From JAPLJU01 sp036725345 (lineage in GTDB: Bacteria; Desulfobacterota; Syntrophia; Syntrophales; UBA2192): a stretch of 64,000 bases of DNA. The stretch covers positions 30,794 through 94,793 of the forward strand of contig DAIMEJ010000012.1 in the NCBI GenBank assembly GCA_036725345.1, in the 5' to 3' direction. Each line of letters opens with the position of its first letter. Within the stretch, counting starts at the first letter, position 1. The position numbers were made by a program, and so were the translations under genes. The notes beneath the pieces are model-generated. The model saw only the letters and a list, made by a program, of their open reading frames with translations, was not told the DNA's origin and did no database searches. Shown here one piece after another: positions 17,740 to 25,336 of the stretch.

Positions 17740-18963
17740 TCAGAACCAGCCCTTTATCTTATCCAGTGTTTTCTTCATTTGCTCGGGAACCCCTGCGGGT
17801 TTTTCACCCGTCGGCTGCTCCTCCTGCTTTTTTCGGCTGTCCTTTACTTCCTCCTGCCCGAGCGGGAGCATGCCGGTGGACTTGTTCCTCAGTTTCACGG
17901 TCCAGATGTATTCGTGAGGTTTTGTGGAGTTCTTTGGTTTTGGCGGGTAAGCGATGTTCAGCTCATCACCGTAACCGATAAACTGCAGCATGGCTCCTTT
18001 AGCATCCTTGAAAATTCCCCTGGGGATCGAACAGCTCGTTACCGCTGGCCCCATAACCACTTTTTCCCTGATGAACCTGCTGACATCGGCCGGAGGGAGG
18101 TAGGTCATCAGGCCATATCCCGGTTCCTGCGCATCGCTCGATGACCAGATGATCGTCTCCCCGCTCTTTTCGTTATGGCCGATGGCCATTGCAAAATAGC
18201 CGATTGCCGTAGGGATCTGCTTCCACTGGAACGTGATGCTGTCCGTCAACCCCCCTTTCGTGGAGGTAAATTCTACAGGCGCCATGAAGTCATGTTTCTC
18301 ACCGACGATGAATTTGATGTCAGGCGTATAATTGCCGTGAACGAAGTGGTCCCCCCGAAGTGAACCGCTTTGCGGCACATCCGTGTGGTCCTTTCTGTTA
18401 GGCCATTCGGCATAGGCCCATCCCGCCCTCATTGAGGGAGGGTGCTGCGCGGAACCGGTACGCCCCGACATGGCCTTGCCGAACTCGACCATGCTCATTT
18501 TCTCCGTATCCAGCACCCTTGGCTGGCCCGGGCGCACCGTCTCGCCGCATCCCCAGTATAAAAGCATGCGCATTTTCGGCTTTTCCATCTTTCCTTCCGC
18601 CCCTTCGCCGCGAACCGCCTTTTCACGCTCGGGTATCAGAAGAGGCAGGGTTTTCCCCATGTTGAGTCCCGCGGGTATGTCATGGTTCGCTTCCGGAGCC
18701 GCGGGAAGCGATTTTGGTGAATTAAGCTGGAGGAAGAGACTCCTCTTCGGTCCAATCCCCGCAACCTTTCCCATGATCATGCCCTGTATCCCCGACATCC
18801 CTTCCTGAGACATGCCCGGTATACTCGTATTCTGTGTCTCAACACTCATCCAGTACCGCGTCACGGGGTTCTTCTGCTCTTTTTCTGCCGACATTGCAAT
18901 GGATGCTGAAAGAAGTATGATGGATGCTGTAACGGCGCAGCACGTCCGGGCCAGAGGATTCAT
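17740..18963 (-). CDS. Exported protein of unknown function
   Basis: A 407-residue protein with a clear signal peptide (TASIILLSASIAMSA, cleavage after about residue 26) and TGGAGG before the ATG. No known domain is recognised. Notable are methionine-rich stretches (MSQEGMSGIQGMIMGK), a single GCG-containing segment LLYWGCGETVRPGQPRVLD, a middle part rich in beta-strand pattern, and a lysine/glutamate-rich tail (KDSRKKQEEQPTGEK). Probably periplasmic. It is transcribed alone, ending at the terminator 17674-17726. Confidence 0.75.
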   Translation of the reverse strand: MNPLARTCCAVTASIILLSASIAMSAEKEQKNPVTRYWMSVETQNTSIPGMSQEGMSGIQGMIMGKVAGIGPKRSLFLQLNSPKSLPAAPEANHDIPAGLNMGKTLPLLIPEREKAVRGEGAEGKMEKPKMRMLLYWGCGETVRPGQPRVLDTEKMSMVEFGKAMSGRTGSAQHPPSMRAGWAYAEWPNRKDHTDVPQSGSLRGDHFVHGNYTPDIKFIVGEKHDFMAPVEFTSTKGGLTDSITFQWKQIPTAIGYFAMAIGHNEKSGETIIWSSSDAQEPGYGLMTYLPPADVSRFIREKVVMGPAVTSCSIPRGIFKDAKGAMLQFIGYGDELNIAYPPKPKNSTKPHEYIWTVKLRNKSTGMLPLGQEEVKDSRKKQEEQPTGEKPAGVPEQMKKTLDKIKGWF

Positions 18964-19233
18964 GTTTTTTTTACCTCCAGTTAAAATTTAAAAAATCATA
19001 GCACGTTTTAGGACACTGCGGTAGGTAAAGTATAACCATTTGCTCTTACCGCCTGACGGAATGTTCGGTTTTTTAATGGGCGCGGGAAGTCATCGATATT
19101 GGTCGGAATATCAATACCGGGTTATTTACGGGGCTCTGAACCCCATCATGTTAATTCTATGGTGTTTCTTGTGCAAATAACGTTATTGAAATTTTATGTC
19201 CCGTGAGCTCGATTTCCGGCACGAAGTCCGTCA

Positions 19234-19818
19234 ATGATGATACCTCTCTGGTTCAAGATAAGTTTTACGCTCTATGTAGCTGTCGTTGTGCTGGTCTATG
19301 CCAGGAAGTACAGCCTTGCGAACTTTCTGTGGTTTTCGGACATCGCCCTCCTTATCACTGTGCCCGCGCTGTGGCTGCAGAGCGGTTTTTTGGCAAGTAT
19401 GGCGACCGTCGGGGTCCTTCTGCCGGAATTACTCTGGAACGCGGGCTTCTTAGGGCAGCTTCTGACGGGCAGGCGTATCACCGGCTTGACGGATTACATG
19501 TTCGATCGAAGCAAACCGCTTTACCTCAGGGCTCTTTCCCTGTTCCACGTTTTTCTGCCTGCACTGCTACTTTGGATGATCTATGTATTCGGTTATGCGC
19601 CGTCTGCCTGGATTGCGCAAACGCTTCTGGCCTGGGTGCTGCTCCCGTTGACGTATTTCTTCACCAGTCCCGATGAGAACGTGAACTGGGTGTTCGGGCC
19701 GGGCGGCAAACCGCAGAAACGAATACCGCCCCTGCTCTACCTGGGTCTCTTAATGCTCGGGTTTCCCCTGCTTGTCTATCTTCCCACACATTTTCTACTG
19801 CAATGGCTGTTCAACTGA
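19234..19818 (+). CDS. Polytopic membrane protein of unknown function
   Basis: A 194-residue protein with about six hydrophobic helices, for example FKISFTLYVAVVVLVYA, FLPALLLWMIYVFGYA and LLYLGLLMLGFPLLVYLP. Between helices lie conserved-looking polar stretches (TGRRITGLTDYMFD and TSPDENVNWVFG). I think it belongs to a family of hypothetical membrane-associated proteins found in varied bacteria, but cannot name a function. The start is the first of two adjacent ATG codons; no strong ribosome site is seen. No operon partner. Confidence 0.7.
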   Translation: MMIPLWFKISFTLYVAVVVLVYARKYSLANFLWFSDIALLITVPALWLQSGFLASMATVGVLLPELLWNAGFLGQLLTGRRITGLTDYMFDRSKPLYLRALSLFHVFLPALLLWMIYVFGYAPSAWIAQTLLAWVLLPLTYFFTSPDENVNWVFGPGGKPQKRIPPLLYLGLLMLGFPLLVYLPTHFLLQWLFN

Positions 19819-19854
19819 CAGGCAAACGCAGACAGACACTTTCCGCGGGGCACT

Positions 19855-20097
19855 TCATGACCCCCTTTCTCTGAGCAGGCCCTGCATCCCCGCGGCAAAG
19901 ATCGCCTCGAAGGCTACTCTCCCCCCGGCAACCCTGTGGGTCGGGTTGAGGTGCGCCTTTATCAGGCGCAAGGATTCCGAGAATTGCAGAACATCTTTTT
20001 TCTTTGGATTCCGAACGCTTAGAACATCCTGCGGCCTGTGTGGGTGAAGTGGAAAAGCGTTCCAAACCATAAAGTGCTTCACACAGCACTCGCTCAT
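19855..20097 (-). pseudogene. Fragment of a uracil-DNA glycosylase-like gene
   Basis: An 80-residue frame that begins with an ATG overlapping the stop of the gene upstream (ATGA). The stretch VWNAFPLHPHRPQDVLSVR matches the uracil-DNA glycosylase pattern WNAFPxHPHxPG...SNR, and RLIKAHLNPTHRVAGGRVAFEAIF fits the following 'vvAvGRkA' region. The catalytic N-terminal part and the rest of the C-terminus are missing. It is therefore read as a remnant. The same region holds a 7-bp hairpin (19952-19970) of unclear meaning. Confidence 0.55.
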
Positions 20098-20483
20098 TGC
20101 TGTGACCGGGTGCCTGGCTGAATTCTCAGCCGTTGCAACTCTTCCCTCAGCCACTGCGCGCTGGGCACGGGGCTCTGGCTCCCACACCTGATTTGATAGG
20201 TTTCTCCGCTGGCGCTGCTCTTCGTGGCGGCATTGGCTATGAACTCTTCGGCAGTTTCGGCCAAACCCCTTTCATGAAGGTAGGTATACTTCTTTTTCAG
20301 GTGAGACTGCGCTTCCGCGCCCGTGTACCAGGTTCCGTTGCGATAAAACTGACATTGAGACGTGCCAATCCTGGACAGCAGATACTCAATCTCCGCAGAC
20401 CCATTTGGTGCAGATGAGTCTGCATGGGCGCTGCCCATGGCCACTGCAAGTGCCGCAAAAATTATGAGGAACTTTACTCTCAT
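20094..20483 (-). CDS. DUF5329-like exported protein
   Basis: A 129-residue periplasmic protein with a signal peptide (FLIIFAALAVAMGSAHA). The mature part carries YLLSRIGTSQCQFYRNGTWY, then HLKKKY, EEFIANAATKSSASG and YQIRCG, the order of conserved blocks I associate with DUF5329. Two cysteines (in SQCQF and IRCG) may form a disulfide. Function of the family is unknown. Its stop overlaps the ATG of the glycosylase fragment. Confidence 0.8.
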   Translation of the reverse strand: MRVKFLIIFAALAVAMGSAHADSSAPNGSAEIEYLLSRIGTSQCQFYRNGTWYTGAEAQSHLKKKYTYLHERGLAETAEEFIANAATKSSASGETYQIRCGSQSPVPSAQWLREELQRLRIQPGTRSQQ

Positions 20484-20516
20484 GCAGACCAGACAAAGGC
20501 TTGTCGTAAATCCCGC

Positions 20517-21143
20517 TTAAGCCTTGACCATCTCATAACCCTCGTCGAATGCCTTGAGGTTAATCGGCACCTGGTCCGGGCTCATGCGCAGGGCGAGGGC
20601 CTGCTTGAAATCGTCCCGGTCAAATGGCACGACGGCGAGCCCCGCCAGGGCGCCGAGCATGACAATGTTCGCGAGAATCGGATTCCCCAGAAAACGCGCC
20701 CGCTCGGTGGCATTGAGGAAAAGGAAAGTACGGACAATTCCTTTCACGGCCTCCTTGATTTCATCCACAGGGGGATAGTCGAGTTCCCCCGTGATGACCC
20801 CAGGGGGATGAATCGGCTGAGTGTTGGAGAGGATGACGGTATCGGGATTTCCATAGGCGACCATGACCCGGACGGCTTCCGCCGGTTCCAGCGACACGAT
20901 GACATCCGCCATATTCCCCGGGATCTGGGGGCTGGCGACGGTTTTTCCGGATACACGGACGTGGCTCATCACGGAGCCGCCCCGCTGGGTCACCCCGAAG
21001 GTTTCGCCGATCGTGATCAAATATCCTTTGGAGGCCAGCACGCCTCCGAGGATGCGGGATGCGAGCACATTTCCCTGGCCGCCGACGCCTGTAATAATAA
21101 TGTTGTAGGGATCTTTTGCCAGAGGGATGGCGGACATGGTCAT
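20517..21143 (-). CDS. iorB: Indolepyruvate:ferredoxin oxidoreductase, beta subunit
   Basis: Gamma-domain subunit (208 residues) of the thiamine-dependent 2-oxoacid:ferredoxin oxidoreductase that oxidatively decarboxylates aryl pyruvates to aryl-acetyl-CoA. The N-terminal ITGVGGQGNVLASRILG and GVTQRGGSVMSHVR motifs are those of the family. The ATG at 21143 overlaps the iorA stop (ATGA) and follows AGGAGG, so the two are translationally coupled. Third gene of a minus-strand operon with an FrhB-like protein and iorA. Confidence 0.93.
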   Translation of the reverse strand: MTMSAIPLAKDPYNIIITGVGGQGNVLASRILGGVLASKGYLITIGETFGVTQRGGSVMSHVRVSGKTVASPQIPGNMADVIVSLEPAEAVRVMVAYGNPDTVILSNTQPIHPPGVITGELDYPPVDEIKEAVKGIVRTFLFLNATERARFLGNPILANIVMLGALAGLAVVPFDRDDFKQALALRMSPDQVPINLKAFDEGYEMVKA

Positions 21144-23086
21144 CTGACCTCCTTTCTGACGATGGCCCCGGCGGGACAGATATCTGCGCAGACCCCGCAG
21201 GCGGTGCAGATGATGTCGTCGATCCGGCTGACTTTCTTCTCGCGGTCCCAGATGAGCCCCGGACAGCCGAAGATGCGCGTGCAGATGCGGTTGCAGCCGC
21301 AGTTCTCTCCCCGACAGCGGTCTTCGTCCACGGTGACCTCGTATTTTTTCTTGGATCGCCTCTCGGGGCTGAGCGCGCAGGCCTGCCTGAGGATCAGCAC
21401 CTTGGCGCCCTCCGTGCTTTCCAGCAGACGGTTGAGCTTCTTCCGCGTCTTTTCCAGGTCGAAGGGATCGCTCACTTCCACCTTCGCCCCCATGGCCATG
21501 CATATTTTTTCCATGTCCAGCGCCGGCGCCGGGTCTCCCAGCACGTCCGTCGGCGACCCCGGGTGGGGCTGAAACCCCGTCATGGCCGTGCCACGGTTGT
21601 CCAGCAGGACGAGCGTGAAGGGGGATCGGTGATGGATGGCATTGGCCAGGGCGGGCATGGCAGCGTGGAAGAAGGTGGAATCCCCGCAGACCGCCACAAC
21701 AGGCTGGTCCATGCCGAACTGCCTGAGCTTGCCGAATCCGCTCGCAAGGCCGCTTCCGGAGCCCATGGAATGGAGGGTCTTGTTGGTGCTGAAACCGGTG
21801 GGAAAGGCGGCCAGGGCGTAACAGCCGATGTCGCCGCAGACGAACCCGCTGCGATTATCCATCTGCAGGGCATTATTGATGGACCAGAAGGAAGCCCGGT
21901 GGGGGCAGCCCGGGCAGAACATGATCCCCCGGACCGGCGCATACCTCTCCGCCAGGCCCTTTAGCTTTTGCTTGAATGCCTGCGGGACCGAATGATAGGG
22001 CACATCGCAGAGACGGGAAAGCGCCGAAATGACGAGATCGGGATTGAGTTCCCCCACCGCGGGTAGGTGGCCCGATTTTTTGCCGTAGAACGTCGTGACG
22101 CCGATCTCTGACATGGCTTCCGCGGCAATCACCTTCACGTGGTCCTCCAGCGTGGGCGCCACCTCCTCGACGAAAAACACTTTTTTTGTCGAGGCCAGAT
22201 GCTTCGTCAAAAGTTTGCGCGGTAGCGGCCATGTCGTGGCCAGCTTGAGAACGCCCACCCGCGGCCCCAATCCCAGAACATCGACTGCCTCCCGGCTGTA
22301 AAGCGAGCAGATGCTGCTCGTGATGATCAGCAGTTCCGGCTCGGGGGGTCCGGTGTAGGTGTTGAATCTGCAGGTTTCGAATATCTCCTCCGCCCGCTTC
22401 AGTTTCTCCTGCTGGCGGCCGTGATGGGCTTCCGGCCTGGCCGGGATCATGCTGATGACCGGCCCCGTATCCTGATCGAGCAGGGGGCCGTGGTACGCGA
22501 ATTTCGCCCGGGCCGCCCTGCCGGGGAGCGGGGCGAAACGCACATTGCCGCTCGCATGGGAAAGGCGCGTCACGCTGCGGAGCATGAAGACGATGCCGAT
22601 TTTCTCGGAGAGGTCGAAGGCCCAGGGGATGATGTCCTTGGTTTCCTGGAAGTCACCCGGTTCGACAAGCGGCATCTCCAGCAGCCTCGCGAAAAGTCTG
22701 GACTCTCCCTCGTTGACACTGGAGAGAGCGCCCGGGTCGTCGCAGGTCACCAGCAGCATGCCGCCCCGGGTGCCGGAGCTTGCCAGGTGCAGGAGAAAAT
22801 CGGATGCCACGTTGACGCCGTTTTGCTTCATCACGCAAATGGAACGCAGGCCCGCGAAGGAGGCTGCCGCCGCCACTTCGGTGGCCACTTTTTCATTGGT
22901 GGACCATTCAACGTAGACATTGCGCTCCCTGGCCACTTTCGAAAACGCCTCGATGACTTCCGACGAGGGCGTGCCGGGATAGCCGGTGGCGACATTGACC
23001 CCCGCCTCAAGGGCACCCCGAACAATCGCCTCGTTTCCCATCAGGACGTGCTGAATATCTTTGCCCTCGTCAATCAAAAATGACAT
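21140..23086 (-). CDS. iorA: Indolepyruvate:ferredoxin oxidoreductase, alpha subunit
   Basis: Catalytic subunit, 648 residues. The N-terminal pyrimidine-binding domain starts MGNEAIVRGALEAGVNVATG. The central CPGCPHRASF precedes the thiamine-diphosphate site GDIGCYAL and the GDSTFFHA...N box. The C-terminal ferredoxin-like end has CRGENCGCNRIC and CTACGVCADICPAGAI for two Fe-S clusters; the first is CxxxxCxCxxxC-like, as in other IorA. It degrades aromatic amino acids via their oxo acids, yielding reduced ferredoxin, typical of anaerobes. It follows the FrhB-like gene by 18 bp, suggesting that gene handles its electrons. Confidence 0.95.
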   Translation of the reverse strand: MSFLIDEGKDIQHVLMGNEAIVRGALEAGVNVATGYPGTPSSEVIEAFSKVARERNVYVEWSTNEKVATEVAAAASFAGLRSICVMKQNGVNVASDFLLHLASSGTRGGMLLVTCDDPGALSSVNEGESRLFARLLEMPLVEPGDFQETKDIIPWAFDLSEKIGIVFMLRSVTRLSHASGNVRFAPLPGRAARAKFAYHGPLLDQDTGPVISMIPARPEAHHGRQQEKLKRAEEIFETCRFNTYTGPPEPELLIITSSICSLYSREAVDVLGLGPRVGVLKLATTWPLPRKLLTKHLASTKKVFFVEEVAPTLEDHVKVIAAEAMSEIGVTTFYGKKSGHLPAVGELNPDLVISALSRLCDVPYHSVPQAFKQKLKGLAERYAPVRGIMFCPGCPHRASFWSINNALQMDNRSGFVCGDIGCYALAAFPTGFSTNKTLHSMGSGSGLASGFGKLRQFGMDQPVVAVCGDSTFFHAAMPALANAIHHRSPFTLVLLDNRGTAMTGFQPHPGSPTDVLGDPAPALDMEKICMAMGAKVEVSDPFDLEKTRKKLNRLLESTEGAKVLILRQACALSPERRSKKKYEVTVDEDRCRGENCGCNRICTRIFGCPGLIWDREKKVSRIDDIICTACGVCADICPAGAIVRKEVR

Positions 23087-23104
23087 GGAGGTGTCTCCTT
23101 TCCA

Positions 23105-24214
23105 TTATTTCAAAATCCTTTCGGTCGTCTCGGCGCTCAGCCGCAGGCAGGCCGTCCCCTCTTCGCCGTTGAGCTTCCCGGTCTCTCGGCAGCGGATGAT
23201 GCAGCGCTTCTTCTTGTTGGCTGCGGCCCACATAAGGTGTTCCCGGTTTTCCTCCGGCAGTTCGTCCAGTTCCAGATATCCCAACCTCCGGGCCTCGCGG
23301 ACGATCTCTTCCCCCCGCTCAGTGCGGATGATGAGCGTGTTCATGTCCGGCCGGCCTTCGAGGACGCCCACGGAAATATCGGCAAATTCGGCGGTCATGT
23401 CCGGGCAGAAATCGCAGGCCTCCGGGACGAAGGCCCGGATCTCGTCGAGGGGGTACACCCGCTTGCCTTCTTTGAGGTAAACCTCCAGCACTTCTGCCGG
23501 GGGAGGCGGGATGTCGATCTTGACGATCTCCTTCAGGGGTACCCGTTCCGCCAGGAAGGCCTCGAACCGCCGGAAATCGAGCGCCCAGGTGCAGAAAAGG
23601 CCGACCACCAGGGCCGTGGGGTCCTTGAAAGACGGGTCATCCATGGGGTTGCTGCGCATTTGGGCCACCGCCGCCGCCTGGCAGGGCGTGGCGACGACAC
23701 CAAGGTCCCTGTATCCATCCGCGACGGCCTGGTTCAGGGCTGCGAGGGTGGGGGCGGCGGCGTACTTTGACAGGCTTCTGAGAAAGACATCGGCTGGCCG
23801 GGTGACCAGGGCTGGAACGGGCAGGAGGCCCTGCCGGCCCGTGAGGATCGCGCCCGAGATTCTTTTGTTTCGCAGGGCAAAATACATGAGGGCGGAAACC
23901 GTTCCGCCCGCCTGAAAGGCACGCTTTTTCACCCTGGCGCCTGCCCGGGAGACGTGAATGCTCCTGCAAACGCCCAGGGGACTTCCGTCGTAGGGCTTGT
24001 TAAAGAGAAACCGTGAAAGAGCGTCAGGATCCAGTTCGACCTTGGGGCAGTAAGCAAAACACCTCCCCTTCTCCAGGTTGCAGGGGAAAATCGCCGCCGT
24101 CTTCCCCCGGTAGGAATGAAAATAGGGGCACAGGTTGATGCAGGCGCCGCATCCGCAGCACAAGCCCGCCGATATGACGCTGTCGACGAGTTTAACGGCT
24201 CCAAAATGCTTCAT
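23105..24214 (-). CDS. FrhB/coenzyme F420 hydrogenase beta-subunit family iron-sulfur flavoprotein
   Basis: A 369-residue redox protein. A ferredoxin-like N-terminus has CCGCGACINLCPYF plus nearby cysteines (FPCNLEKGRCFAYCPK). The FrhB domain follows with GVVATPCQAAAVAQMR and VVGLFCTW, then CDFCPDMTAEFADISVG. Members bind FAD and Fe-S clusters and pass electrons between ferredoxin or F420 and a partner enzyme. Here it is the first gene of an operon with iorA and iorB, so it probably accepts electrons from indolepyruvate oxidation or replaces ferredoxin. F420 use is not implied. Confidence 0.88.
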   Translation of the reverse strand: MKHFGAVKLVDSVISAGLCCGCGACINLCPYFHSYRGKTAAIFPCNLEKGRCFAYCPKVELDPDALSRFLFNKPYDGSPLGVCRSIHVSRAGARVKKRAFQAGGTVSALMYFALRNKRISGAILTGRQGLLPVPALVTRPADVFLRSLSKYAAAPTLAALNQAVADGYRDLGVVATPCQAAAVAQMRSNPMDDPSFKDPTALVVGLFCTWALDFRRFEAFLAERVPLKEIVKIDIPPPPAEVLEVYLKEGKRVYPLDEIRAFVPEACDFCPDMTAEFADISVGVLEGRPDMNTLIIRTERGEEIVREARRLGYLELDELPEENREHLMWAAANKKKRCIIRCRETGKLNGEEGTACLRLSAETTERILK

Positions 24215-24410
24215 AGCAAAACCTCTTTCGAGTGACCAGTGGGTCTTTGCCTCCGCTCGGTTTAATGAAACGCGGCTTTAAAATTTTCCAAGCAATACAC
24301 CAAACACTCCTGTCCGGCAACGGAAAAGTATGCAAAGGGCTTGGACTCCGATGATGAAAGTTGGTAATATTAGTCCGCAATTCAGCATGTTCGATAAGAA
24401 AGGAGATTCC

Positions 24411-25076
24411 ATGAAACGTGCGCAAATACTCCCGATGGCGCTGCTGTCTGTCTTGCTCGTACTCTTCGGGTGTGCCGGCAAAGGGCCCGTGGGCAAGGAC
24501 GTGCCATCTGCTGCCAAGATGGAAACCCATCCCCAGGACGACAGGGCTCTTCTGTATGTCAACACCGATGCGCCGAAGAGGAGCTACTCAAAGTTCATTG
24601 TAGAGCCGGTCCAGATCTACCAGGGTGCGGACCACGGCTTCAGGGACATCTCAGTGGAAGACCGGCTAATGATGGCTGACTTCACCCGGCAGGAGATGAT
24701 CCGTGTCCTAGGAGAGAGATACGCCATCGTGGACAAACCGGGGCCGGACACCATGCGAATCAAGCTCATCCTCGTGGGCCTCGAGACAACGAACACCGTG
24801 ATGCGGGGTCTGACATACGGGAACCCGATGGGTCTTGCCATGAACCTCGGCAGGGGTGCCCTTGGAAAACAGGGAAACTTCATGGGCTCAATCACCATTG
24901 CGGGGGAATTCGAGGACTCTCAAACGGACACGGTGCTCGCCGCGTTCATGGGCAAGATTAGCCCCTTTGCCTTGTCTCCCTCGTTTTTACCATGGGATGC
25001 CGCCAAGGCCGGCGCAACCAAACTTGCGACGGACTTCAGGGACAGGATCGACAGCAGCTACAAACGCAAGAAATAG
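24411..25076 (+). CDS. DUF3313-family lipoprotein
   Basis: A 221-residue predicted lipoprotein; the lipobox LFGC places the lipidated Cys near residue 20. The mature part KFIVEPVQIY, DRLMMADFTRQEMIRVLGERY and GPDTMRIKLILVGLETT fits DUF3313. A glycine-rich stretch (GNPMGLAMNLGRGALG) follows. GAAAGGAGATTCC before the ATG decides the start. It is related to the exported protein at 37059, with the shared order VEPVxxY...YxIVDxPGPxxMRI. Function unknown; probably outer-membrane associated. Confidence 0.8.
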   Translation: MKRAQILPMALLSVLLVLFGCAGKGPVGKDVPSAAKMETHPQDDRALLYVNTDAPKRSYSKFIVEPVQIYQGADHGFRDISVEDRLMMADFTRQEMIRVLGERYAIVDKPGPDTMRIKLILVGLETTNTVMRGLTYGNPMGLAMNLGRGALGKQGNFMGSITIAGEFEDSQTDTVLAAFMGKISPFALSPSFLPWDAAKAGATKLATDFRDRIDSSYKRKK

Positions 25077-25336
25077 CCGTAGGGATTACGTCTTTTAAAT
25101 CGCATTACGCAGAGAGGCAAAGTGTCAAGGCACTCACCGCAGGCTCTCAGACGAGAACCCAGACATCCTTTTCTTCTTGCCCGCGGGGGCATACTGTATT
25201 AAAGTGAAGACCGGTTAAGATACTATATTTACAACGGAATCGTTATCATATTGCCGGGAGCGGGTTTTGTGCCCCGGTTTTCAGGCCAAGGTGCAGGATA
25301 TAAGCGGCAAAGACCTTCCCAGGTAACGGTGCTTCC

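Noticed and set aside
19095..19112. GATATT/AATATC inverted repeat upstream of the membrane protein at 19234
   Set aside because: Short 6-bp arms of AT-rich sequence; expected by chance in an intergenic region.
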